Source: Cyanobacteria bacterium UBA11372 (GTDB lineage Bacteria; Cyanobacteriota; Cyanobacteriia; Cyanobacteriales; Aerosakkonemataceae). From it: 64,000 nt of DNA. The notes beneath the pieces are model-generated. The model did not search any database. It saw only the letters and a list, made by a program, of their open reading frames with translations, and was not told where the DNA came from. This document shows, in pieces, positions 38,101 through 43,670 of the stretch. The stretch covers positions 1-64,000 of the forward strand of contig DNGG01000154.1 in the NCBI GenBank assembly GCA_003486675.1. The letters run 5' to 3'. Both the position numbers and the translations under genes were made by a program. How positions within the stretch are numbered: the stretch's first letter is position 1; every line of letters begins with the position of its first letter.

Positions 38101-38686
38101 GATCGAGAGAGCTAGATCTATCAGACGTGCCTGTAAAACTGTGGTTACGTTCCACTACCTTAAAGCTATCAAAATTAAGCCCGGATCTCATCTCATTGCG
38201 AAATGCTTGGACTGCCTGTAAAATACTCGATGCTAAGATTTGATCAATTCTGGAGTCCGCTTCAGCTAAAGTATTTTTTAGCGTCTTACCAAGATGACTA
38301 GCTTCCTTGCTTGCCTTGCTGAAAACGCCTAAAACTGCTTTTTCTGCAATGGTTTCTAATTTGTCTAGTTTTTTTGTGTCGATCTGTACGGAGTAGTTCT
38401 TTTGAACGCTGCCAAAAACGCTTTGTAGCTCTTTTTCTACATAGCGCTTCGCGGTAGCAAGTTGTTGATTGTTGAATCGCAGCGTCGCGCGCACGTCGAA
38501 CGAACCTGGATCTCGGTAGCGATCGCGAAACTTTCTAAACTCGCGTTCAAACTCCCTGCCATCAAACCCAGCCGAAACATTAACATCCTTAACACCTTGA
38601 AACTTCTGCCCCAGATTCTTAATCCCAGAATCCAAAGCAGAAGTGTCCAGGCCAACGCCAATATTAATATCGCCTAAGTCAGCCAT
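26105..38686 (-). CDS. Giant tail tape measure protein with embedded lipase-like domain
   Basis: About 4,194 residues from ATG 38686 (MADLGDINIGVGLDTSALD). Residues ~465-665 hold an alpha/beta-hydrolase-like insert with LLGESGGGF (Ser578 in GxSxG) and later TGHPYEHYRP. A Gly/Ala-rich hydrophobic region lies at ~1150-1230. Residues ~1500-1820 match a tape-measure N-terminal domain (YATGSAGAGASALKFVTEEV; GRIQLEELRAQLGDRIPGAM) with hydrophobic helices after it. From ~1900 to ~4100 there is almost continuous coiled coil, with a 215-residue repeat unit. It sets tail length and probably enters the cell on injection. The gene overlaps its upstream neighbour by 13 bases. Confidence 0.93.
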   Translation of the reverse strand: MADLGDINIGVGLDTSALDSGIKNLGQKFQGVKDVNVSAGFDGREFEREFRKFRDRYRDPGSFDVRATLRFNNQQLATAKRYVEKELQSVFGSVQKNYSVQIDTKKLDKLETIAEKAVLGVFSKASKEASHLGKTLKNTLAEADSRIDQILASSILQAVQAFRNEMRSGLNFDSFKVVERNHSFTGTSDRSSSLDLKPIDNSIKKVEDAVKKSKPKEKGALGSLFEGAVLGFGQNITRKFSSGFVAAIEKTLNFDTGDLGRKIGLGVGKFGDRAKKLLSGFGSNLIDQSGLTDALSDVREVLAESAVAALDESLTASELVSNLAKRFAASLSTISPSLEKAGQALASPNTYLNAAGVTAKPNQSVLQAPVVQEISRTVAPILNSFLEKRRATLLQDKGLPLVIERAQEIYEESLKEIGSLTPEAIQKGIAKAEKLKGRKLRNPDTGAEVDASMLAMGKLVGVNAPVAVTPETKELIITIGGYAGAQGAASGLRIAGDLAYEFSKMARREVAAIGLKNPDTDLKPEAMKHFATKAQGLLGSLVKPNLRGYNKDAVEMAAQAIAALIVNPGLKVKLLGESGGGFVAEEAAHLLNLAGFGEQIESAAFGTPNFIGGVNPKNHIKFLAKDPAETLGYETHQVYAPMGLADVSKPEQNLTGATGHPYEHYRPMPEFQKFAFNKEVAPQKASKGITQEDLNAVKKYIESYANLPGETAKEVRANLAQVLGQLKSVERPPELSAVIESLAKDFEDLLTFPDLDKIVQYRGVIKSAEKIVQDNLLKGTEEGKNNLFVISKEIGKIQIDLVKTGLKDKTGITKQIYNEFSKLKQSIGNLNISPQLIQLNTIVKIAEQKSTELIQSLSDSNVETVKTLIEELGLYANKFSQDIAKGEDKSLQVGIDQLNDIKDRLQVELSNLVVPQELLIPIDIKGATEKVYQEIQEAVQAQVKEQPIRIETEATPSLEPVVIELPSKKDIPAAELEPLRSTTPKFIEKEEEYLRSQIKKIQSDLRSLATAIKAGKSVAQDPEASSENALKVIQEIEKTLQSDKYSPSFKQAMGGYISQVKYWQEQLMPKKVDLSAASKVSESISERLQQLTKAQLQAIAKLGNIQFKSKETKEQLAQKLLSIEQTTLKDLLEQVAARQKTTQQHNRINDAINALTKGGGAAALGGAAILGTGKGASAATVGAGGVVAQAGGIAEMLALVGSPGAVLGLGGLGIAGAIGTAKMVGRNRQLKQFLEANDFGFLYKDVKEIPGILSQFFKNNIKKLKQFTLGQGSFPTTKASPEKLTKSPASQAEESSVLQNLLNPDDFVDKIIASTIKKQASILSANAQTLLNDVQNQLLSAERAEQESGEVLQTIQNTGAKIEKITKQLVSDADAKRSGSPGLSTEDVSRLNEDLAALEQVVLEQRSRLNQLEPKKDSRPSLAKALNYSQSALSEIDSILSKDVLADKDIARLKQLKDGVSEVFAEIGKPLPSNNFLTQFEFNRQKLIEGAGNLAKGFLAFQAVGAAMSLQNWFREISAGAVDVFVKFDNLSTALRYATGSAGAGASALKFVTEEVDRLRVPLLPAAEGFKQLAAATKGTQIEGQATRELFTGIAEAATVLGLSGEQVAGTINALAQMSSKGRIQLEELRAQLGDRIPGAMSLSARAMGVTESQLIKMIEAGQVASDDFLPRLGKQLRLQFGEAAKTASGNAQSAIFNFQNAVTKLQTNLGKALAPTAMVGMNALSAIIQSVAVHMDKLAIAVSAASAIFIAQAIPAIKTTLVSLISTSKILPLSAAEWIQAGLSVGKFAAQVALLSGVVLLVRGIADAVNSDLIQSFNNAAKSAQNAAKAAQEALNPKKAEGKPQDLPSVNWIDDLSRKYVNADGLTKFVVSAFSGFAPAIGEGINRGVNLLKTGKADYVSYADLQKQNLENAIAEIYGGGINVAASSKLSLAELKTGKGQFSELKQVEEELKKAEEGRRTLQARIYREYTNQGKVVPFEIQKELDASREQISQLNDRRATALQPLTTQITQIEQQIENTKNALRELNDPNTIAALGGEQVAAEQRQKLQASLDTLRRTKTEIDEAMSKGADPLQSLIREFKNLAYAIDEAERSAKNFGATQRAAIANAQLKNFATDPLAARTAQMAQLQTDRDAIKKSIESRNKALQDALKQVNDPSNAGLMAELNVSRDTSVTGLQRAIDTLPGGDENKGKKELLERMKSAKELEEQLLQDKASLAQQEVQIRQQAEQDALYAIQQSVAKQDAVIRQGENARVGFVKGQQKQRLATEEQVVESLARIQLDSSKKQLNSTEQELAAVRGKHKEGAISAEQFAQQERELLTKLSDQKRQIAENDLALQEAINRRRIANVEFANRQEEAAIEASQQKQINKIKARVASGKLSERQAQPLILKEQATGIGQQEEGARNQMRRDRILRSQNAIDDRELASRNAQNNQRLAQLEQQRQENRQQQNQQTLQDLEFTNKRAEALIEASQQRRINTVKQSQAKNTISERQAAEEITKIQSSAIASQIGETQKQIHQIKALQKQGKLSAEDSTTKQIELNQRLGQLNQQRIENEIQGNQQLIDSIEFINRLKQQEIELATAQANASIKGKQARGQLSDRQAQEQLTAAQRRDIASRLQSAEQQLSQVGSLPLSAESKKQRRLELRTQITQLRQQEAEANIQANQQIIQSLELANQRAEAGIEASQQRRINIVKKKQSEGLLSERQVAQETTKIQNATINSQIDRVKEQLAQNARIRSQGKLSSEEATTKQIELNQRLGQLNQQRIEGEIQANQQLVDSIEFVNGLRRQELELSNALVVASIKHRQARGQISERQSQFELNQAQRQDVARQIEQAQRELAQVGTLPKLSAEQRTTKQNEIKSRLVQLSQQEAEAVNQYNQLIVQDLEFANQRAESVIESSQQRRINIVKQKQSEGLLSERQVAQETNRIQQDNINSQIEQVKLQIAQNRELQSQGVRSQEDATTEEIKLNQRLGQLNQQRIEGEIQANQQLVDSIEFVNGLRRQEIELSNALAVAGIKERQARGQISERQAQSELNQAQRQDITRQLEQAQRELAQVDTLPKLSNEQRSTKRNELNSKIAQLSQQEADAIIQYNQQSVAAIEQANQRAEQAVELSQARRLNVVKQKQQEGALSERQAQAQVSQIQGDGIKEQILLIKKQIDDNKELKNNGVRSAEEAADKERELNLKLAQINGQRIDNEIQKIQQQRDAIAELINLKEAELELDTSKNQVALARKESDFLEAVGSISPLARLDLDRENLTLEQDRIRSQRQLTAQRLADIPRLKYSPDQEKRERLNLQKQLAQLDLQFEQNRGKLAENAFQKREKLLELGGSEIDLKGGQSETEFARKNLEALKSGQQIDQGRLKLQQDLARLQLARNGLLEKQADAERRLAAIPESDDARRIEAMKQLDTIQRQLYENEAESIRTNNQLAIAGIERRIEGREQESDLAAARARRRLAEQEASTLEGSGGLSDSIAQLQQERASLQAEQRALADQLQGTREKLAVLPQRQLGDRESAERNNLLKAEEDLLTRIAQNRSALAKNVASTRDRRQEIEMSRLQAEASQRELESGEKELAILRSGLPLNSELLKLDSDRNRLLSEREGLLLKQRTAEKLLADLPANIPQEIRFKRVVDVNEAKKAVQGNTRAILENEQSRKMKEKELEIAQIELEAQQRGIELQSQEVMLLRTGITFNQEVFRIEQERNTLLAERETLLIKQQRAASDAAKTSASTPEDLRIERQKALNEANKALYDNERSLIENNRKAAEAKANQQIADAKRTAEAAIASAEAEKSAQERVLKALDLQKGLIEARANLQKAVSDAGISDQEGKLEATSRALEAMKRLQDEENIDSRVRQALEAQIRGAGLQPGSNFEQGVLVKQQIEDELARRRIEARLQEEEIARRQLEIETKRNELTAKIGLMEAQITLQKAQQAEYEAKLNQAKEMASGDSDRIQQAEFQYAIAQQQRQQAEIGIQLANENLLAVRETADLERQRLTIQQQMVANQSKSAEKAREQAQALERAEVAAKGIAGASKSKSDGNGGSSGQSNGRFFIMGSKEDTMHREAMDSYSKVIQENKDAQSQQRNLLQLALGTQRNNPFFFEALQNFGMEHLAKLADKLRNVNPLEIARTQSNAMLNNQNVVSVLEELGDRIEKLANRPSVGSLHVSSPAPVNDSISIMRDINSSAMMNS
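29080..31650 (-). repeat. ~645-bp tandem super-repeat in the tape measure gene
   Basis: Anchoring on the bases encoding RRINIVKQKQ-type phrases, equivalent points fall at 29326, 29971, 30616 and 31258, spacing 645, 645 and 642 bp (214-215 codons). Each unit contains two related halves (LNQRLGQLNQQRIEGEIQAN and ELNQAQRQD types), so units may have arisen by duplication of a shorter coiled-coil block. Units have diverged in bases but keep the frame. Confidence 0.8.
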
Positions 38687-39090
38687 GACACACCATCCCA
38701 ATCTTCGAGCGTCACTTGATAAGTTTCTGGAATTCCTAGCTTTTTGTTCGCAGGGACAGGTATCACTCGCTTGATACTTTTAACGACACCTAGCAGTCGA
38801 TTTAAGGCTGGTCGAGGCGTTTTTGAGGGGTTCCACTGCTTTAAATACAATATCCACTTGTTCTCGACCGCGTAGCCTTGAATCAGTGGCAAGATCGAGG
38901 GAGAAGGAGGAATAATAACGACTTCTAAACCAGCAACAACTGTATTAGCGGGTGGATAGTCAGACAGATTTGGTGCGTAAGCGATCGCTGGCGCACTCAA
39001 CCCATTCTCAAAAGTGTAAGTACCCAGTTCATCACCTAGCGCCGATTGAATTACTTCCCGCAGTTGTTGTGGTGACTCGATTGTTAACAT
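38674..39090 (-). CDS. Tail terminator-like or minor tail protein
   Basis: A 138-residue protein starting MLTIESPQQLREVIQSALGD, ending with LEDWDGVSWLT. It lies directly before the tape measure and overlaps both neighbours by a few bases. Size, mixed alpha/beta composition and place (after an HK97-gp10-like protein) fit the tail-completion/terminator group, but I see no diagnostic motif. A GTG one codon earlier (39093) is an equally possible start. Confidence 0.6.
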   Translation of the reverse strand: MLTIESPQQLREVIQSALGDELGTYTFENGLSAPAIAYAPNLSDYPPANTVVAGLEVVIIPPSPSILPLIQGYAVENKWILYLKQWNPSKTPRPALNRLLGVVKSIKRVIPVPANKKLGIPETYQVTLEDWDGVSWLT

Positions 39091-39584
39091 CACGTATTAA
39101 TAGTTGCGCTGAAACCTGCATTCCCGCTAGTAAAGGCAGACCCAAATGAATATTTCTTGCGAATAGAAGACCCAATCCCTCTGGTACGCATCTCTGCTTG
39201 TAACGCCTTTGTAGGGTTTACTCTGGCGATCGCGCGCTCAACCCAAGGGCGTCCGGGTATCCACTTCCTGCCATAAGCCATAAACCCGGTATAAAGCGCC
39301 GCCCCATAGTGGTATCCAGTTTCTGGATCTACCGGATTCCATATCCAAAATGCGGTCAGCCTCTCGCCCGACGACTGAACATTTAGCATTTTGGATTTCA
39401 GAAATCGCTCAGTATCGATGATATCCTGGTCATAAAACCCCAAATCGTTAAACTCATTTTGATCTGAAATAACCTCATCGAATTCATCGTTCAATGTGCT
39501 GATGACCTCAGCGCAGGCATCGCGAATCTTTGCCTTTAATTGAGTCACATAGTTGTTGTTAATATTGGGCTTGATTTTTGCCAT
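39090..39584 (-). CDS. HK97 gp10-like connector/tail-joining protein
   Basis: About 164 residues beginning MAKIKPNINNNYVTQLKAKI; GAGGAG precedes this ATG, so a start five codons upstream is rejected. The middle has HYGAALYTGFMAYGRKWIPG and RPWVERAIA, the characteristic YxxxVxxG...RPFL-type pattern of HK97 gp10/phage_HK97_TLTM-like head-tail joining proteins. Expected to sit at the head-tail interface. It ends in GTGA overlap with the next gene. Confidence 0.7.
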   Translation of the reverse strand: MAKIKPNINNNYVTQLKAKIRDACAEVISTLNDEFDEVISDQNEFNDLGFYDQDIIDTERFLKSKMLNVQSSGERLTAFWIWNPVDPETGYHYGAALYTGFMAYGRKWIPGRPWVERAIARVNPTKALQAEMRTRGIGSSIRKKYSFGSAFTSGNAGFSATINT

Positions 39585-39909
39585 GCAAAAGCTCCTCAAA
39601 ACGAATTAACAACGGTTTAGTGATGCATTCAACCAGTAGACTAGAATAACCAACCAGTAGGCTGAACAACCAGAACTCTGCTAACTGACTCCAGCTCAAG
39701 TGAGAGAAGTCGAACTTGAACACCAAAAATACAACATACCCTGCCCAACACCCATTGCAAAACGGACAGTGGATTAGTTGCTGCCAAACAAGATTTAGGG
39801 CGCGATTGTGAGAAAAAGTCTTCCCCAACCACTCCCTAATCAACTTGGTGTACTTGTATTCAACCAGCGTCCACCGCAGCGCGATCGCCAGCATCACCAG
39901 ATACAACAT
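39559..39909 (-). CDS. DUF1360-like small membrane protein
   Basis: About 116 residues from ATG 39909 (MLYLVMLAIALRWTLVEYKY) with hydrophobic helices at residues 1-12, 60-75 and 80-105. The motif HCPFCNGCWAGY matches the CxxCxxxW box of DUF1360 proteins, seen in phages and bacteria, function unknown. It overlaps both neighbours and is the only obvious membrane protein within the connector module; a role in lysis or host takeover cannot be excluded. Confidence 0.65.
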   Translation of the reverse strand: MLYLVMLAIALRWTLVEYKYTKLIREWLGKTFSHNRALNLVWQQLIHCPFCNGCWAGYVVFLVFKFDFSHLSWSQLAEFWLFSLLVGYSSLLVECITKPLLIRFEELLHGKNQAQY

Positions 39910-40063
39910 TTTGGTACTCTTCCCACGCCTTCTCAAACTCTTCAAAGCTCAACTGAACGCAGCCGTTATAATCGTCGGCGATCGCAACTTGCTGATTCTC
40001 TAAGTCAATCTCGATTTCTGGACAGCAAGAATTTGTACACAATAGCCTTTTTTGAACTTTCAA
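39860..40063 (-). CDS. Small Cys-containing phage protein (TTG start)
   Basis: About 67 residues. The start is set at TTG 40063 because GGAGGC lies a few bases ahead and the codon overlaps the preceding stop as TTGA, a common coupling arrangement. It has LCTNSCCPEIEIDL then an acidic helical tail (FEEFEKAWEEYQNV). The CC pair may bind metal. Unknown function; between a hypothetical connector gene and the DUF1360-like gene. Confidence 0.6.
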   Translation of the reverse strand: MKVQKRLLCTNSCCPEIEIDLENQQVAIADDYNGCVQLSFEEFEKAWEEYQNVVSGDAGDRAAVDAG

Positions 40064-40572
40064 TCTGATGCCTCCAAAACTTCCCAAACAACATCTAATT
40101 CAAACTTCTGGTTAGATTCTGGAATCACGACATCAATTGCTTGACCGCTATCCACATCCCAGACTGTTGCTTTCCCCGGTTTCGCCCATAATGGGTCAAG
40201 CATGACTGCACCTGCGTGAACCGTGTCCTTACCCTTTCTTGGGGCAATTAGGGCAACTGTTCGCGACATCCAGCATCTAGGGCGTTTAATCGGATCGTCG
40301 TTTGAATTGCCTTTAAAATCTTCGACAGGACAAGTAGAAATTATCCATCCCGGTAACACACCTTCTCGAACTAGGGAGAGAAAAGCGTTACAAGTATCCG
40401 AGGGGATTCTTGCGCTAATTTCAGGAGTAAAAAAGCAGAAATCAGTTGCCTTAGCATAGGGTGGTTTTATGCGTTGAGAATTGGCATATACCTGCGTATT
40501 CCTCGCAATTGGTAACTCGTACTTATGCAGCGATTCCTGCTCTAATTTTCTCCCCGCTTCGAGTGCATCCAT
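40060..40572 (-). CDS. Hypothetical phage structural/connector protein
   Basis: 170 residues, starting MDALEAGRKLEQESLHKYEL. It contains a conserved-looking central part (RKGKDTVHAGAVMLDPLWAKPG) and ends with an acidic strand (FELDVVWEVLEASD). I recognise no family. Its place between the tail-tube gene pair and the HK97-gp10-like gene suggests a head-tail or tail-assembly role. Confidence 0.55.
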   Translation of the reverse strand: MDALEAGRKLEQESLHKYELPIARNTQVYANSQRIKPPYAKATDFCFFTPEISARIPSDTCNAFLSLVREGVLPGWIISTCPVEDFKGNSNDDPIKRPRCWMSRTVALIAPRKGKDTVHAGAVMLDPLWAKPGKATVWDVDSGQAIDVVIPESNQKFELDVVWEVLEASD

Positions 40573-40592
40573 CACTAACCAGACCGGCTGAT

Positions 40593-41417
40593 TTACGAAG
40601 TTGCGATCGCTAAATCTGCGGTCACCAGGCCAGTATCTTTGGAGTCGCCAGAAGATTTCGCCCCAGTCGATTGTAGGGGGGGTTCGTCTTTTGGCTGCTT
40701 TCCCACAGATTCTGCTGTTAGTTCCTCATCATCTCCCGGTTTCTTGCCGCCATTCATCTCAGTTTGAGCAAAGTCCCACAGCGCATCAAGAAAGGCGCTA
40801 TGCAACTGCTTGGTATCGTCAAGCGCCCAGGCTTCCAAAGTTTCGATCTGTTCCTTTAGCTCGAGAATGCGATCGCGGTCGTCTTGGCTTTGCTCTGGTT
40901 GTTTATTGAGCGCTGCCAATTCCTCTTTAAGCAACACCGCTCCACGATACTTTAGCAATGAAGTTACCAGTGTTTGTTGCTTAACTGCCACAGCACCACG
41001 TACTTGTTTTACCCAATCAACAATATCCGCTGCATATTCTGTGCGTAGTTGATTGAATAGGCTGGCCTTTCGCTCTAGTTCACCAAGCCGCCTATCAGCC
41101 TCTTTCGTGGTAATTATCTTTTCGATTTTCTGGCGGTCGATTTCTTCTCTCTGCTCTTCTTCCCAGTTGTTATTTGTGACAACTTGCAAGCAAAATAGAG
41201 TATCTTCCTCAAGAAGTTTTTTCTCTATCCTCATCCGCACAGCTAATCGAGAAGCTAGTGCGAATCCATCGGGGAGAGAACCACCAACCTCATCAAAATC
41301 AATTTGTTCGCCAGTTAGCAAGCCACCGTAAGCCGGTAGAACGATCTGTCCTATTTCTTGCGTACCAATTGTTGTTGGTTTGGCCTTCGGTTTAGTAATA
41401 AATGGATATTTTTTCAT
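40593..41417 (-). CDS. Tail-tube-adjacent protein, possible assembly chaperone
   Basis: 274 residues from ATG 41417 two bases after the upstream stop. It opens MKKYPFITKPKAKPTTIGTQ, continues with a long helical region (KKLLEEDTLFCLQVV; EEEQREEIDRQKIEKIITTK; LKEELAALNKQPEQSQDDRD) and a disordered acidic tail. It directly follows the likely tail-tube gene; tail assembly chaperones usually sit there, but no translational frameshift slip site is evident. The function is a guess from order. Confidence 0.5.
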   Translation of the reverse strand: MKKYPFITKPKAKPTTIGTQEIGQIVLPAYGGLLTGEQIDFDEVGGSLPDGFALASRLAVRMRIEKKLLEEDTLFCLQVVTNNNWEEEQREEIDRQKIEKIITTKEADRRLGELERKASLFNQLRTEYAADIVDWVKQVRGAVAVKQQTLVTSLLKYRGAVLLKEELAALNKQPEQSQDDRDRILELKEQIETLEAWALDDTKQLHSAFLDALWDFAQTEMNGGKKPGDDEELTAESVGKQPKDEPPLQSTGAKSSGDSKDTGLVTADLAIATS

Positions 41418-41419
41418 CA

Positions 41420-42133
41420 CTACACCGCCATTATCCGAGTAACTTTGCCTCGGCTTTGAACTTCAATGTTCGCCATGATCATGTTATCTGCTGAGCTTTC
41501 AATCGATACTTGAGAAGAGCCAAAGCCCCAGAAAATTTCACCTTTGGTGAATAAGTTGTCAGATTCGCAACCTGGCTTAGGGAACTCTAGTTCCCAGTAC
41601 AAATCTGCTTTTTGAAACTCAACTCCTATACAGATGTTGTACCCAGCATCTGTAGGGAGATAAGTACCATTCATGGAAAGCCCGCGCCCTAGTCGGGTTG
41701 TTAGTGAATCTTGCCATCCAGCATTATCAAAAACTGAGATATCTTGATTCTGGTTGTTAGGGTTGAACGTCGCTTGCTGCCGGTTGCGTAGTATTACGGG
41801 AAAGCGAGCGATCGCACCGGATGCGATCGCTCGTTTCAGTGGTTGTACGGTGAGGGTTATAGTGGTAGGGTCGATACTCGCAGTTACCCAAACCAAATGC
41901 TCTCTCCCGTTCGCTTCGATAAAGTTCAGCGGTAGCGGAAAGTTGGTTGTTGCGAGAATTGTCTGTGTAGGGGTGGGTGTCCCAGTAATAGTGACAGTTA
42001 AGCTGGTTGCGCCAGCAGTCGCTAGCGCACCAGTGGTAATGACAATCGATTCCGGTCGGACGCGATCGCAGTCCAACAACGGTGCGACACGAATAATCGT
42101 ATCAGCACCAGCAATAAACTTTGAACTAGACAT
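41420..42133 (-). CDS. Probable major tail tube protein
   Basis: 237 residues, beta-rich, with MSSSKFIAGADTIIRVAPLL and a Thr/Val-rich Ig-like first half (TTGALATAGATSLTVTITGT), then RNRQQATFNPNNQNQDISVF followed by DNAGWQDSL typical of tail-tube/phage major-tail-like families in which a D-x-x-G-W motif recurs. Size and position before the chaperone-like and tape-measure genes support this. A 90-bp spacer with an inverted repeat lies upstream, consistent with a separately boosted transcript. Confidence 0.65.
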   Translation of the reverse strand: MSSSKFIAGADTIIRVAPLLDCDRVRPESIVITTGALATAGATSLTVTITGTPTPTQTILATTNFPLPLNFIEANGREHLVWVTASIDPTTITLTVQPLKRAIASGAIARFPVILRNRQQATFNPNNQNQDISVFDNAGWQDSLTTRLGRGLSMNGTYLPTDAGYNICIGVEFQKADLYWELEFPKPGCESDNLFTKGEIFWGFGSSQVSIESSADNMIMANIEVQSRGKVTRIMAV

Positions 42134-42134
42134 T

Positions 42135-42192
42135 TAACAAACAAGCAAAGTTAAATATGCTTTTATAATCGACTTTGCCTCTTTATTTGTTA
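42135..42192 (-). promoter_or_regulatory. Inverted repeat upstream of the tail tube gene
   Basis: TAACAAA at 42135 pairs with TTTGTTA at 42186, and CAAAGT with ACTTTG inside. It fills one of the few late-operon spacers and could be a promoter-linked or RNA-processing element. Weak evidence. Confidence 0.3.
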
Positions 42193-42223
42193 ATACTGAT
42201 ATATCTCGCAGGAATTTTTAAAA

Positions 42224-42616
42224 CTATCCTTGGATAGCGAAATATCCTTTGAGCTTTTGACCAGCTATTCTTTCTTGTATCTGTTGTTCGCATGAAGATT
42301 GAATTCCTACAGGAATACGCAACCAACCCATTTGCTTGTTGTATTCCATCTTGACCTTATTCAGTGGTGGAGACACTGGCAATCTTGTAGGCATCGCCAT
42401 GCGAATGATTACAGCAATCTCTTGAATGCCCTGCCCTGGTTGGGTAGAGACTGTCGGGCGTAGAGAATCTTCCTTCACAAAGACTTGACATTCAACGATA
42501 GATTTCTTTGGCAATAAATTTCCTGTTTCTGGGTCGGACTCAAGGACTGCTTCTTGCGTTTCAACCCAGATACGTCCATTCCAGTAACGTCGCGGAATAG
42601 CGGAATGATTTTTCAT
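42224..42616 (-). CDS. Hypothetical virion-region protein
   Basis: 130 residues starting MKNHSAIPRRYWNGRIWVET. It includes TVSTQPGQGIQEIAVIIRMA, VSPPLNKVKMEYNKQMGWLR and QSSCEQQIQERIAG. No recognised family. Abuts the 121-residue gene with no gap, so it is translated with it. The phrase PTRLPVSPPLN suggests a flexible loop. Probable connector or minor tail component from its place. Confidence 0.5.
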   Translation of the reverse strand: MKNHSAIPRRYWNGRIWVETQEAVLESDPETGNLLPKKSIVECQVFVKEDSLRPTVSTQPGQGIQEIAVIIRMAMPTRLPVSPPLNKVKMEYNKQMGWLRIPVGIQSSCEQQIQERIAGQKLKGYFAIQG

Positions 42617-42982
42617 TTATGGTGTAACGTCTGGATCGACAAAGAATTCTCCTTTCTCTATGGTTTTCTTCTTTCCACCTACTGTTCGTTCCAAGTCATA
42701 TACGAACTTAGAGCGCTCCAGGACAAAAACAGTTTCGATTGAATTTAAGGAAACTGTGCCGGAAAGAGTATTTCCATCGACCTGGATAGTGAAATCAGAT
42801 CCGGATTTAGAAATTCTGGGAATACCGTTTGGAAATTCAGATGCCAACATTGCCGTTAATTTCAATGTCGCTCCAGTTTGTCCAGGCTCAACGATCGAGA
42901 CGCTCAACTCGACATCATCTCCGCGAGTCAAGGTAATTCCATTTAAGGGTCGCAATGGGTTTCTCAAGTATACAGCGTTCAT
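42617..42982 (-). CDS. Small beta-rich virion protein (BppU/decoration-like fold)
   Basis: 121 residues: NGITLTRGDDVELSVSIVEP, SGTVSLNSIETVFVLERSKF, VYDLERTVGGKKKTIEKGEF followed by FVDPDVTP. The order GDDVxLxVxV ... YDLExT...KGxFxVxPDVT is a recognisable small beta domain found in phage baseplate, head and fibre proteins. About one domain long. Placed with the head completion/structural genes; the exact location in the virion is not known. Confidence 0.6.
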   Translation of the reverse strand: MNAVYLRNPLRPLNGITLTRGDDVELSVSIVEPGQTGATLKLTAMLASEFPNGIPRISKSGSDFTIQVDGNTLSGTVSLNSIETVFVLERSKFVYDLERTVGGKKKTIEKGEFFVDPDVTP

Positions 42983-42998
42983 TGTTTATGACTTAGAA

Positions 42999-43658
42999 TT
43001 ACGGCTTAGAGGTGAAAATTAAGTATCCAGCATCTAATTGGTGCTGACGTGTAGTACCATTCCCGATTTCAAAGAAATATTTAACTTCAAAATCGGCTGG
43101 ACTTCCTGCGAAGATAGTTTCATTCGCTAGCAATTGAATGGCTCCAGAAGCTAATTGATTGCCATCCACATGATCGACAATCTCCTCAATCAACACTCCC
43201 CCAGGTGCTACGAGAACTTGCTTGCTTAGCAAAATCCGATTGCTCAAATCCTTCAAAAAAAGCTGAATCTGAAGCCCTCGGAGACGCTCTCCCAGGATCT
43301 GAAATCTTAAAGCCAGTGACTTCCCTTTCGGCAATCTTTGGTTTTGCAGAGATACGCCATCAAGCAATAATTTTCCTTTAGGAGTTGTTGGAGGTGGAAT
43401 TACCCAAAGATAGCGACAAACAGCCTCAGAAACGGCATCAGCACTACCGCGAACAAATTGATTGTAAATTGCCCTTCCTCGGCAATTTACTGTGCTTCTA
43501 GCAGCTTGTAGGCGGATAGCACGATTTCTTCCCCACCAACTAAGCGATGCTTGCGTGATAGCAATCGTGTAACCTTCCGCCATCGGCATCCGCCGTAAGG
43601 GAACATCAGGAGTAGTACTGGTAGCAAATGAAACACCTCTACTATAGAGTATTGGCAT
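42999..43658 (-). CDS. Hypothetical structural protein
   Basis: 219 residues beginning MPILYSRGVSFATSTTPDVP. Largely beta, with a second half (LQIQLFLKDLSNRILLSKQV; GGVLIEEIVDHVDGNQLASG) that looks like a jelly-roll or Ig-type fold. No family recognised. Twelve bases separate it from the duplicated-domain protein upstream. Confidence 0.5.
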   Translation of the reverse strand: MPILYSRGVSFATSTTPDVPLRRMPMAEGYTIAITQASLSWWGRNRAIRLQAARSTVNCRGRAIYNQFVRGSADAVSEAVCRYLWVIPPPTTPKGKLLLDGVSLQNQRLPKGKSLALRFQILGERLRGLQIQLFLKDLSNRILLSKQVLVAPGGVLIEEIVDHVDGNQLASGAIQLLANETIFAGSPADFEVKYFFEIGNGTTRQHQLDAGYLIFTSKP

Positions 43659-43670
43659 AGTCGCCTCGCT

